A DNA stretch of 26,569 nt from Acetobacter sp. (GTDB lineage Bacteria > Pseudomonadota > Alphaproteobacteria > RF32 > CAG-239). Of this stretch, positions 16,104 to 23,666 are shown one piece after another. The notes under the pieces were generated by a model. That model worked only from the letters and a program-made list of their open reading frames with translations. It was not told the DNA's origin and ran no database searches. Position 1 is the stretch's first letter, and every line of letters starts with the position of its first letter. The DNA lies in assembly GCA_023665325.1 (NCBI GenBank), contig JAMPED010000021.1:1-26569 (forward strand). Direction: 5' to 3'. Both the position numbers and the translations under genes were made by a program.

Positions 16104-16429
16104 TGTTTTTCATCAATGGCATTAAATGGCGCGTACAATTTGTACCTTCTGGCTGTGAGCTGTTGATGCGGAGTGATGGCTCAATAACCATTGGAGTAAC
16201 TGATAATGATACACGAACAATTAGCCTTGATGAGAGTTTAAGTGGCAGAAAGCTTAAAAAGGTAATCTGCCACGAACTAACTCACGCCGCGATGTTTTCT
16301 TATGGAATAGAATTAAGTATAGACCAAGAAGAAGTCATAGCAGACTTAATTGCCACTTACGGGCAAGAAATAATAAGTAAGACAAATTCTATCTTTAATA
16401 GATTAAATAAAAAATAGGGAACCTTCTAA
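16103..16429 (+). CDS. Small HExxH zinc metallopeptidase-like protein (108 aa)
   Basis: The start overlaps the stop of the preceding gene. The protein has KVICHELTHAAMF near residues 55-66, a classic HExxH zinc-binding motif with the catalytic Glu, and a downstream EEVIADLIATYG that can supply the third ligand. This is the core layout of small phage metallopeptidases related to the ImmA/IrrE or SprT-like groups. The natural target is unknown; processing of a structural protein or cleavage of a host regulator are options. The TAG at 16415-16417 is read as Gln, adding QGTF before TAA; the terminator stem begins inside this coding end. It is the last gene of the + strand late cluster. Confidence 0.75.
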
Positions 16430-16449
16430 TTTGAGGTTCCCTATTTTTT
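16409..16449. terminator. Bidirectional terminator between + late genes and the minus-strand operon
   Basis: A 14- to 16-bp perfect stem (AAAATAGGGAACCT at 16411-16424 with 16434-16447), loop TCTAATTTG, has a T-run on the right and an A-run on the left, so it works on both strands. Both flanking genes end inside it. Confidence 0.9.
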
Positions 16450-16894
16450 ATTTGTCGTCTGTTAGAATATTAGTAGCTTTCTTCTTCACTAATTCAAATA
16501 GTGTGTCGCCATCATGGTTGCCACCAAGACTCTTATAGACATAGTATTCGTCCTAGAGAGCCTCAAATTCTTCAAGTGTAAACTCTCTATCAGGGCGTAA
16601 GAATTCTCTACACTCTTGTTTGAAAGTTCGACCTTGGAGACTCAAAATTCCGCCTTGCATAACGTTGATTTGCTGTTGGAGCTTTTCGTCACCTTTTCTT
16701 GATTCCTCAGTGCTTTTTTCAATGAGGGTTTCAAGACCTTTATAAAAGGCTTTCTGTTCCTCTGTCTTTTGATGGTTCTTTTCGCTTTTATAAAGATTGT
16801 AAATCTTTTTACAGGCGACGGATAGACCTGTAGCGATGGCGCCCAAAAGAAATTCTAACCAATACTTGCCAATAAATTCAAGCACAGCCTTCAT
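16448..16894 (-). CDS. Holin-like membrane/coiled-coil protein (148 aa)
   Basis: The protein begins MKAVLEFIGKYWLEFLLGAI, with one hydrophobic segment (about residues 8-28), then a basic Lys-rich helix, a Gln/Glu-rich coiled coil and a C-terminal domain ending in FEALQDEYYVYKSLGGNHDG. The last motif has the shape seen in small phage holins of Clostridia, whose C-terminus reads like ALYxxYxxLGGNG. One TAG (codon 114) is read as Gln and extends the protein by 35 residues through this conserved part, which supports the recoding. The ribosome site AAAGGA abuts the ATG, so a GTG three codons later is a possible alternative start. It is the last gene of the minus operon. Confidence 0.65.
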
Positions 16895-16954
16895 TCCTTT
16901 CTACAAGTTTCTTTAGACACTATATATGGAAAAGAAAGCTGGTGGTTTAATTAC

Positions 16955-17470
16955 TTATGACCAATCAAAACAGCCTACTGTTGATTGGTTAGTCTATAAG
17001 ATATGTTGACCAATACAAATAGCATCTGCTTCATCTTGCGTTGCATCAATAGCAAAGGTATTCTTGACGTATTTCTAAGCATTTGCTTTTTGTTCTTCTC
17101 GCGCTCTACCTTTTACACCACAGGTATGCTTCCAACTTGCGGCAAGGACAATATAATAGGGAATATTTTTCTCAGCGAAAAGAGAAAGAAGAGCGCCCTG
17201 TACATGAGCAAGTTTCTTGTAAGTTTGTAGCCCTACATCGGAAGGGCCATGACCGAAAGTTTGAAGTTGGATATCTTCGATTACTACTTCGAGGTCTCCA
17301 TTGACTGCATCAATTAGAGAATTTATCCAAGCGCGTAATTTAACTATTCTCGCCATATAGTCATTATCATTAAAAGTTTTATGACCGTGAGCAATTAGTT
17401 CTTTACCTTTATATACAGCATAGCCCGTAGTCTAGCTAGCCTAGTCTAAAGCTAATAAGAATTTAGCCAT
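16955..17470 (-). CDS. RuvC-like Holliday junction resolvase (171 aa, four TAG codons)
   Basis: The start MAKFLLALDQASQTTGYAV has the RuvC-fold first strand with catalytic Asp9; both Gln codons shown are TAG, and Gln after ALD is typical of the phage group. Glu65 in VVIEDIQL and Asp146/Asp149 in TQDEADAICIG complete the acidic active site. It cleaves four-way junctions that arise during phage recombination and replication. TAG at codon 132 joins the last active-site strand to the rest. A fourth TAG (plus 16994-16996) is near the end; if read through, 13 more residues follow to TAA across a hairpin-forming sequence. The ribosome site is AGGAGGT inside a predicted hairpin (17481-17528). Confidence 0.85.
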
Positions 17471-17480
17471 AAAAGAAAAT

Positions 17481-17528
17481 ACCTCCTAATTCTAAGTATA
17501 TATCCATTATACTTAAAAAGTAGGAGGT
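17481..17528 (-). promoter_or_regulatory. Hairpin that can hide the resolvase ribosome site
   Basis: ACCTCCTA (17481-17488) pairs with TAGGAGGT (17521-17528), and TAAGTATA (17493-17500) with TATACTTA (17508-17515), loop of 7 bases. On the minus-strand RNA the 3' arm contains the AGGAGGT of the resolvase gene (start 17470), so folding would block its translation. No U-tract follows, so it is not a terminator. Confidence 0.5.
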
Positions 17529-17537
17529 ATCTATTAT

Positions 17538-17951
17538 TTAGTTTTGTCCAAATTCAGTTAAAATATTTTGAGCGAGAGCTATTAACTGTTCTCTGGCCGC
17601 ATTTAATGCTTTTACTTTATCTTTACAAGACCATTCGTTCATCGTATAAGTATCTTCATAGGTATAACCGCGATAGCCACGCAATTTCATCAGTGAAAGA
17701 TATCTTCCTAATACACCTTTAGGAGAATCTGGATATCTCTCTACATATTTTATCCATTCGTCTATAGCAAATGGAATATCCAATTCTTTTAAAATGCTTA
17801 AAACTTCAAGATAATCGGTAACATCAAGGTGTGCGGTTAAACATCCTTTACAAGTGGGAAATATACTACCATCACGACGTTTATAAAAATCAAATTCGGA
17901 CAATTCCCTCTAACAAACATCACACTTTTGACGTACTTCCAAATCCTCCAA
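17538..17951 (-). CDS. Zinc-finger (CxxC...CxxC) phage protein (137 aa)
   Basis: The likely start is TTG (17951), 7 bases after AGGAGGG, inside the end of the dUTPase gene; this start captures the first pair of the zinc motif. Cys10/Cys13 and Cys34/Cys37 in KCDVCQRELSEFDFYKRRDG and PTCKGCL form a treble-clef-like knuckle seen in many small phage proteins related to HNH or zinc-ribbon folds. The codon right after Cys13 is TAG (Gln), so the standard code would remove the first half of the finger. No HNH catalytic His-Asn pattern is visible, so nuclease activity is not claimed. The rest is helical with Tyr/Arg-rich repeats (GYRGYTYEDTYT). A DNA- or RNA-binding regulatory or processing role is inferred. 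Confidence 0.7.
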
Positions 17952-18453
17952 CTCTCTTCCCTCCTGCTACATCATCATCAGTTTTTAGATAAGGCTTAAT
18001 AATACCTTGACCAATCTTATCACCTTTCTTCAAATCAATAGTGTAAGGAGATAGATTGATAAGCTGGAAGAAAATCTCTCCCTCATTATCTGGATTATCT
18101 GCATAATCAGCGTCAATCACGCCAACGCTATTCGCGCAGATAAGCCAATACTTTAGAGGAGTAGAGCTGCGCACATTTAGTTCAAGATATGTATCTGGCT
18201 CGAGATAACACTTCATACCAGTAGATACAAGTGTTGGCTTTGCCTTATATTCCTTTGTTCGTGCCGCAAGGTCATTGAGATTATAATGACCGTTCAATAC
18301 GTGGTGCTGCAACTGATTGAACAACATATGATAAGGAGGAATAGAAATGTCTTCCGCAACAACAAAATCATACCCCGCCGCATTCTCAGTTCCTCTTGTT
18401 GGAAGAGGAAGATTAGCATCCTTAAAACGACTTACTGGTGCAAACTTAATCAT
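17920..18453 (-). CDS. dut: dUTP diphosphatase (177 aa)
   Basis: All five dUTPase motifs are present in order: AAGYDF, RSSTPLK, GVIDADYADNPDNEGE, GDKIGQGII and the C-terminal VGGFGSTS. The enzyme turns dUTP into dUMP, keeping uracil out of DNA and feeding thymidylate synthesis. The protein is longer than the usual 140-150 residues because of an insertion of about 30 residues after motif 1 (about 42-73), so the third motif is also spread by a few residues. No TAG is used. Its ATG overlaps the stop of the gene upstream (TAATG) and the following zinc-finger gene starts within its end, so it is part of a tight operon. Confidence 0.95.
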   Translation of the reverse strand: MIKFAPVSRFKDANLPLPTRGTENAAGYDFVVAEDISIPPYHMLFNQLQHHVLNGHYNLNDLAARTKEYKAKPTLVSTGMKCYLEPDTYLELNVRSSTPLKYWLICANSVGVIDADYADNPDNEGEIFFQLINLSPYTIDLKKGDKIGQGIIKPYLKTDDDVAGGKRVGGFGSTSKV

Positions 18454-18716
18454 TAAAAATCCTCCCCATTAGCCAAATCAACAGAGCCATACATTTCTCT
18501 AATGCCACTCTCTGGCTCTTTCTCTTCATTAAAGACAATCTTTACCTTTACCTGTTGATACTCTTCAACAATCTCGCCTTTTTCCTTAATAAACTTGGTT
18601 GTATAAGTAAAGGAAGCAATCTCGCCGGGGCCATTCTCGATTTCCTTGCGGAGAGCAAGTGCATCGGCCACTGTTGGTACACGATATACATTTGTCACGT
18701 TAATTAAATAAGCCAT
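18453..18716 (-). CDS. Small conserved-looking phage protein, unknown function (87 aa)
   Basis: The start MAYLINVTNVYRVPTV at 18716 is preferred over an ATG five codons upstream because GAGGG lies 8 bases before it. The product is a compact alpha/beta protein: an N-terminal strand, a helix (VADALALRKEIENG), then two long strands (EIASFTYTTKFIKEKGEI and YQQVKVKIVFNEE). There is no catalytic motif and no TAG. It starts two bases after the stop of the preceding gene and overlaps the dUTPase start, so the three are coupled. The pattern suggests a small phage accessory protein; nothing more can be claimed. Confidence 0.7.
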   Translation of the reverse strand: MAYLINVTNVYRVPTVADALALRKEIENGPGEIASFTYTTKFIKEKGEIVEEYQQVKVKIVFNEEKEPESGIREMYGSVDLANGEDF

Positions 18717-18717
18717 A

Positions 18718-18984
18718 TCATAATCCCTCAATCATAATTTTATTTTCTGCATAAGTAGTCATTTCAAGTTGCTTGATTTGACGATTGATTTCACTCATAA
18801 AAGCAAAAGGCGCATGAATTTTCACATTATAGATTCCAGTTTTTTGCGCCACCCCAATAACGTCAGAAGCAAGAGTATGAATATCTGAAGCTATCTGACT
18901 TGAAGAACGTTCCCCGTTCTTCATAATATACAGGCGAGACTCCTGAGCAAAAACATCGTAGTCAATTATAATAGCATCGGTCAT
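18718..18984 (-). CDS. Small phage protein, unknown function (88 aa)
   Basis: The ATG overlaps the stop of the upstream gene (ATGA), indicating translational coupling, and the frame ends in TGA. The product MTDAIIIDYDVFAQESRLYI begins with a beta hairpin, followed by a helix (SQIASDIHTLASDVIGVAQ), a strand (YNVKIHAPFAF) and another helix. This alpha/beta arrangement and lack of motifs do not point to a known family. No TAG is used. The operon context is nucleotide metabolism and recombination. Confidence 0.7.
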   Translation of the reverse strand: MTDAIIIDYDVFAQESRLYIMKNGERSSSQIASDIHTLASDVIGVAQKTGIYNVKIHAPFAFMSEINRQIKQLEMTTYAENKIMIEGL

Positions 18985-19322
18985 ACTTCAACAACCCCTC
19001 TTGCATAATCAAATAAAACAAACATACAAGGCTCACCGTTATAGACAATCCAGAACTCTAGCGCACCATTGTCGTTAATCATAACATCCTTAAATTCTCC
19101 TAAATCCTTAGTGATATCGAGAATTTCAGAAGCCATTTCGTTAAACTTCATCGTATCTTTAAAGGTATAAAGTGTATAGTATCTATTTTCATGGCTAAGC
19201 ATTAAGTAATACTTAGACGGATGGGTTTTGAGATACTCTCTAATCTACTTCCATACTCCGTGCATATCAGTAATAGATGGAACTCCTTTATACATTTCTT
19301 GATTCGCTTCATAAACAGTCAA
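18981..19322 (-). CDS. Small phage protein, unknown function, first gene after the 19.35-kb promoter (113 aa)
   Basis: A TTG start at 19322 has a GAAGG site 8 bases before and gives (M)TVYEANQEMYKGVPSITD; one TAG (codon 26, Gln) links this part to the larger C-terminal segment. Without recoding only a 73-residue fragment would be predicted. The protein has a helix, then strands with KYYLMLSHENRYYTLYTF and a C-terminal strand pair (ALEFWIVYNGEPCMFVLFDY). GTG at 19331 is a weaker alternative start. It stands directly after the consensus promoter (19349-19377) and overlaps the next gene by ATGA. The function is not recognised. Confidence 0.7.
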
Positions 19323-19348
19323 TATAATCACCTTCACTTTCTAATAAT

Positions 19349-19377
19349 ATTATAGCATATATTATTATAGTAGTCAA
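19349..19377 (-). promoter_or_regulatory. Near-consensus sigma70 promoter with extended -10
   Basis: On the minus strand, TTGACT (19372-19377), a 17-base spacer and TATAAT (19349-19354) are present, with TG just upstream of the -10 (ATGCTATAAT). It should be recognised by the host housekeeping sigma factor and drives the small genes, dUTPase, zinc finger, resolvase and holin below it. The -35 overlaps the stop of the upstream gene. Confidence 0.85.
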
Positions 19378-19700
19378 TCAAAGAACTCCATTCTTATACA
19401 GTAATTGCCACAAGCAGGAAGAATTTGACGTCTAAATATCTCCTCACTAATCCTGCTATCAATGATAGCTCTTTTGATACGTACGCCGCAGCAAGATTCT
19501 TCATCAGCTTTCTTCATTATCCATTCGGTTCCTGTTGCCATATCTCTATAGCGATGGAAAGATTGCTTTACAAATTGAGGAAAGGCATTCTCGAAATCTT
19601 GCTCTCTATATAATCCCTCTAAGAAGATTATATTACTAAAATTCCACTTTTCAGAATTATACTTATTAAAACAGACATCTTGTAGTTCTTTAGGTATCAT
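19374..19700 (-). CDS. Phage protein of unknown function after nrdG (108 aa)
   Basis: The ATG lies 11 bases inside the end of nrdG, implying coupling; the stop is TGA and no TAG is used. The product MIPKELQDVCFNKYNSEKWN contains several aromatic and charged stretches (FENAFPQFVKQSFHRYRDMA) and four Cys, of which an adjacent pair (SCCGVRIKR) and two later ones (PACGNYCIR) are not spaced like a classical finger. It is mostly helical with no membrane segment. Being the last gene of the nrdD-nrdG unit, a link to ribonucleotide reduction is possible, but the family is not recognised. Confidence 0.65.
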   Translation of the reverse strand: MIPKELQDVCFNKYNSEKWNFSNIIFLEGLYREQDFENAFPQFVKQSFHRYRDMATGTEWIMKKADEESCCGVRIKRAIIDSRISEEIFRRQILPACGNYCIRMEFFD

Positions 19701-20190
19701 TAGTTATATCCTTTCCAGTTTTCAGATTGATTATTCTTTGATTGCGGCTGCCGCGCATTAGCAGTGTAATATCTCGCTCGGCCGCAATATAAGGCCCATC
19801 AATAAGAAAGTCTGCGGTTTCTAAAATATATTTTAAGTCATCACTATCTGATGCTAACAATTTTTCATAAGTATATCCTGTCCAAATATAAATTACAGCT
19901 TGTGGGATAAAGACTTTAACTGTAGAAACAACCCCTTTTACCAAATCTAAATTTTCTGGACAAAGAGGTTCTCCGCCTTGGATACAGAAATCTCTAATGA
20001 AATTATTGGCAATTAAACCATGCAAAATAGATGACATAGTTTTGTAAGTAAATTCTTTACCACCATCGAAGTCCCAAGTTTCTGGGTTGTGACATCCTTC
20101 GCATCTATGAGGGCAGCCCTACGTAAATAACGTAAGGCACACCCCTGGAGCAGATGCGAAATCATTTTTTATAATTCCAGCGTATTTCAT
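19690..20190 (-). CDS. nrdG: Anaerobic ribonucleotide reductase activating protein (radical SAM, 166 aa)
   Basis: The N-terminus leads to TQGCPHRCEGCHNPETW, with Cys26, Cys30 and Cys33 forming the CxxxCxxC iron-sulfur site of NrdG; the Gln24 in TQGC is encoded by TAG at the position where the family is conserved. Further motifs are FCIQGGEPLCPEN (the GGE motif) and YIWTGYTYEKLL. The enzyme uses S-adenosylmethionine to make the glycyl radical on NrdD. Its ATG overlaps the nrdD stop (TGATG), so both are translated together. Under the standard code the iron-sulfur site would be lost, because the first remaining ATG lies 54 codons in. This suggests the phage replicates in an anaerobic host. Confidence 0.95.
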
Positions 20191-21200
20191 CAATCTTCCT
20201 CCATGTATCCAACGTGCTTAACTCTATTTTCTACTTCCTTTTGTTTACCGTAATTAAATGCAGTTTTATAGTTACCAGTTAGATATCCAGTTACTCTTCT
20301 TAACTGTTGGATTTCATGGCTACCACACTGAGGACAAGAATCATTAAATTCTCCAGTATAACCGCAAGATAGACAAGTATCATTAGGAACATTGATGGCA
20401 AAGTATGGGATATCTTTATCCATAGCATAATTTACTAACTTCTCCATAGCATCAATATTCTTCTCCATACCGCTATCAAGTTCTACATAAGTAATACAAC
20501 CAGCAGAAGAATATCCAGTTAGTTGGCTTTCAATATCAATTTTATCAAAAGGAGAAATCTGATGCCATACAGGAACGTGCATAGAATTAGTAAAGAAATC
20601 TTTATCACTTACATTTTCAATAACACCATATCTATCTCTAAATTTCTTCAAAGCTGTATAACATAGATTTTCCGCGGGGGTATAATATACGCCAAAATTA
20701 AGTTTATATTCCTCTTTAAATTCGGCACAGCGTTGTTTAAAGAGACTCTCAATCTTCTTGGCAAGTTTCATTCCCTCTGGAGTAGTATGGTCTTTTCTAA
20801 TGAGAATTTGTAGAGCTTCAGCCAATCCTAATTGACCGAGCGCCAAAGTACCATGACATAAAGCTGAACGAGTAGTCTTGCCATCATACCCAGCCATTAA
20901 ACCATTCTCATACATAAACTTTGCAGATTCTACGGGTTGAGCACAAATATATTCAAAACGTTCAAGAAGCATATCTTTAGCTTCATGAATCTTCTTATCA
21001 AGGATTTCCATGAAGTTATCTACTACTTCTTCCTCAAATACATAATTTCCATAGAAACCATTTTCTACATTATGTAAAGCAGCTTTTTCCTCTGCTTCCA
21101 TAGCAAGAGTAGGAAGAATGATAGTTACAGGACAGATATTGCCGCGCCCATCTTTCTGCTGACCAAGACCGTTTATATCCCAAAGGTTAGCTGTTCTACA
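20190..21200 (-). CDS. nrdD: Anaerobic ribonucleoside-triphosphate reductase, exon 2 (C-terminal 336 aa)
   Basis: The exon begins at TGT (Cys of CRTANLWD) and ends in TGA overlapping nrdG. It carries GLGQQKDGRGNICPVTIILP, a zinc site (CLSCGY...CPQCG) and the glycyl radical motif RRVTGYLTGN with Gly728 of the spliced protein, followed by FNYGKQKEVENRVKHVGY. Together these define class III ribonucleotide reductase, which reduces ribonucleotides to deoxyribonucleotides without oxygen. A naive reading starts at an ATG inside the intron (MATSDNM), which is not the real start. The phase is zero at the junction, so spliced codons join cleanly to exon 1 (ATG GGT | TGT AGA). Confidence 0.95.
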   Translation of the reverse strand, partial: CRTANLWDINGLGQQKDGRGNICPVTIILPTLAMEAEEKAALHNVENGFYGNYVFEEEVVDNFMEILDKKIHEAKDMLLERFEYICAQPVESAKFMYENGLMAGYDGKTTRSALCHGTLALGQLGLAEALQILIRKDHTTPEGMKLAKKIESLFKQRCAEFKEEYKLNFGVYYTPAENLCYTALKKFRDRYGVIENVSDKDFFTNSMHVPVWHQISPFDKIDIESQLTGYSSAGCITYVELDSGMEKNIDAMEKLVNYAMDKDIPYFAINVPNDTCLSCGYTGEFNDSCPQCGSHEIQQLRRVTGYLTGNYKTAFNYGKQKEVENRVKHVGYMEED

Positions 21201-22311
21201 CATATTATCCGATGTTGCCATCGGTACTGACTATATCATCTACCTAAATAGGTAGTCTTCCGCTTCGAGCTGGTGCCTATCTCCAGCCCTACTCCCTTAC
21301 ATTCATCAGGGATAGTCGATACACTTTTATTTTAGTAAAGTAATTTGGTAATTATTTCTTTGAACGGTTGGACTAGATGCTTTTAATTTCCTTGAAATAT
21401 ATCCTAATCCAAAGCCGCAATATCTGTCAGCTTCATTTCCACTATTAAATATCTTTTTTTCTCCGGTAGTAAGATTTAATACTTCTACCTGTTTAGCTCT
21501 TTTCGCATTTGGCGTAGCAGAAAAAGTCATATATTCTTCATCTTGATAAGCAAACATCCATTTACCTTCATAGAGATTAGCAACTTCTCCTCTACACCTT
21601 CTACTAATAAATTGATGATTACTTTGATTAAAGAAATTAGCTGCTTCTGCCATACTATCAAAGAAGTATTCCTATTCTGTCTCAATATTTTTACATTTAA
21701 TTTTCTTTGCGTGAGGATTTTTCCCACCTAATTTAGTTTGACGAATTTTTTCACTAATTTGAGCGAGTTCCTCTTTAGTTTTACTTTTGTAAGTATTGCC
21801 CCCACATTTACTTACCGCTTCAGTTTCATTATATCCTTTATTAACTGAATCGTAATATACTATCCAATCATGTTCTTTTTGAGTTAATTCATCTTGAGTA
21901 GTAGCAGTATCTATAACTTCTATTGAAAATTTATCTGGGCCATATAATCTAATGGCTCTTGCGAAATGAGTATCTAAGATATTATTCATAGCGTCATTAA
22001 TATGACGATGTAATCTGTCTTCTATTGGTCTAATAGTCTAGCCAATATAGACTTTATCATTTACTGAATTAGAAATTTTATAAACAAACATAACATTATC
22101 TCCTTTATAAACATTTTAGGTGCCGCACCTTCTATGTTTATATAAAAACTATGAATGATTGCTTGTTTATCATTGTCCAAAAATTTTACTAAAATACTTA
22201 GCACGGTCTCATCCGCTAGGGACCTAACCGTTAGCGCGTTTCCAAATTTTGGAAATCCGCACACCCTCGGGCGAGGTTCAAAAGATTTTACATGGGCTGT
22301 AGTTTACGCTT
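21201..22311 (-). mobile_element. Group I self-splicing intron in nrdD (1111 nt)
   Basis: The splice sites follow from pairing. The 5' exon end ATGGGT pairs with GCCCAT in the intron (plus 22292-22297), giving the P1 helix with the usual U-G pair at the cut. The next intron bases CTACA (plus 22298-22302) pair with TGTAG at the start of exon 2 (P10). The intron ends in G. Near the 3' end are GATATAGTC (P7-type core) and the hairpin CCGATG-GCAA-CATCGG (21209-21224) with a GNRA loop, as P9. It encodes a GIY-YIG endonuclease. The insertion lies between MG and CRT in a conserved stretch of NrdD. Confidence 0.93.
21327..22091 (-). CDS. GIY-YIG homing endonuclease in the nrdD intron (254 aa)
   Basis: The ATG follows AAGGAG by 8 bases. 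The N-terminal domain has MFVYKISNSVNDKVYIGQT, the GIY-YIG pattern with YIG at 15-17, and Arg26 in the helix; the Gln after YIG is TAG. A conserved Glu in QKEHDWI is the probable metal ligand. After about residue 110, a NUMOD3-like segment (KEELAQISEKIRQTKLGGKN) and two IENR1/NUMOD-type DNA-binding segments (FDSMAEAANFFNQSN and NSGNEADRYCGFGLGYISRK) follow. The second TAG at codon 143 joins the DNA-binding part. Such enzymes cut intronless alleles so the intron spreads. The gene has its own ribosome site and does not need splicing to be translated. Confidence 0.92.
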
Positions 22312-23580
22312 ACCCATTGTTCCAAAGTAGGTCTTAGGGTCATCTCTATCATAACCAGCATTATTGCTCCAATCTACGTTAGCATAGTTTGGATATAAAC
22401 GAGTAGCAGTAGACTCTAAAGCCATTCTATATAGGTCATAGTTAGGGTCACCTGGCTCTCTGTTTACACCTTTCATACACTGAAAGATACCGCAAGGAAA
22501 GATAGAGGTTTTGCGTAACTTACCCAATCCTTCTATTGATACATCAAGAATAGCTTTAGTAATCATACGGCCTTCTGATAGAGTACAAGTCCCATAATTG
22601 ATAGAGGTAAATGGGAGTTGATTACCAGAACGGGATTGAAGAGTATTCAAGTTATGGTACATACCCTCCACGGCTTGATGGACTTCTTTTTCAGTTTGTT
22701 CCATAGCATAACTATACGCATCCTTATGATTATAGATATTGATATTATCTATTTTAATATCTACAGCATCTTCTTTATCAAGGCAAATTTTAATTCTATG
22801 CCCAGATTTGGCACTTTCAATATATTTTAATCCATCACAATAATGTTTATAAAAGCTCTTTCTCACATATGGAACCATAGTCCAATCAAGATGCCCTGCA
22901 CTTACTCCACCAAATTGTTGTAAAGATTGGAGCTGGAATATAACTGCAACCAGCTGGAAAGCAGTATTTACAGAACCAGCGGGTCGAACATCTGTTTGTC
23001 TGGTATTAAATCCTTTTGCCAGAATGTCATCAAAAGGGATAGTTAGGCAGTTGTGCATACCTACTGCATACGCAGAAAGGTCGTGGATATAAATTTCATT
23101 GTTTTCGTGGTTTTTACGAGCCATAGGAGATACACAATAATCAAGTGCATATCTTTTCATTTGTAAATCAGAACCTGCGCCAACTCTGCCACCAAAAGAC
23201 ATTTCATCAACATTGGCGTTCTGATTATCTATTGCTTCCGCGTTAATCTTTTCAGAAAAAGCCTTAATAAATTCATCGTTGCAATTACGAGCAACTTCTC
23301 TCTTATAGCGATAGCGAATGTATTCACGAGCTACGTCTCTACGTTCGGACCGCATGAGATAATCTTCAATCATATCTTGGATATTTTCTACTGGAGTTTC
23401 AATACCAAGAGTGTCGTATAATTCGGTCAATACGTCCTCTATATCTGCGGCGATATCGCGCGCAGTATCATCTTCGTAGAGTTTCCCGTCTACTTCAATA
23501 AAAGCTTTGTTGATAGCGTTAATAATTTTGGCCTTATCGAAAGGCACTTTAGAGCCATCTCTTTTAACAATCTAAATCAT
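22312..23580 (-). CDS. nrdD: Anaerobic ribonucleoside-triphosphate reductase, exon 1 (N-terminal 423 aa)
   Basis: The start MIQIVKRDGSKVPFDKAKII is the ATP-cone of NrdD; Gln3 is TAG, a position where the family commonly has Gln. An AAGGAG stands upstream. The ATP-cone covers about residues 1-95. The catalytic barrel begins near residue 110 with MSFGGRVGAGSDLQMKRYAL, HNCL (active-site Cys region) and SIFPCGIFQ. The exon ends at ATG GGT, after which read-through gives KRKLQPM and a stop in the intron. Exons 1 and 2 sum to 759 residues, slightly above the usual length of about 700-740. A strong hairpin (23632-23666) precedes the gene. Confidence 0.95.
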
Positions 23581-23631
23581 ATTAAAACAACTCCTTGTGC
23601 TTAGTTTTGGGGATATCTACTATATTTAGTT

Positions 23632-23666
23632 GTTTGGGCAGATTGTTTAACTAAATCTGCCCAAAC
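23632..23666 (-). promoter_or_regulatory. Perfect hairpin between the kinase gene and nrdD
   Basis: GTTTGGGCAGATT (23632-23644) pairs over 13 bp with 23654-23666, loop of 9. It covers the last codons of the kinase gene and precedes nrdD by about 50 bases. No U-tract follows on the minus strand (AACAACTAAATA), so attenuation, mRNA processing or an operator are more likely than full termination. Confidence 0.5.

Noticed and set aside
20190..21221. An independent gene starting MATSDNM
   Set aside because: The first seven residues are intron sequence. P1/P10 pairing and family alignment place the exon start at TGT (21200).
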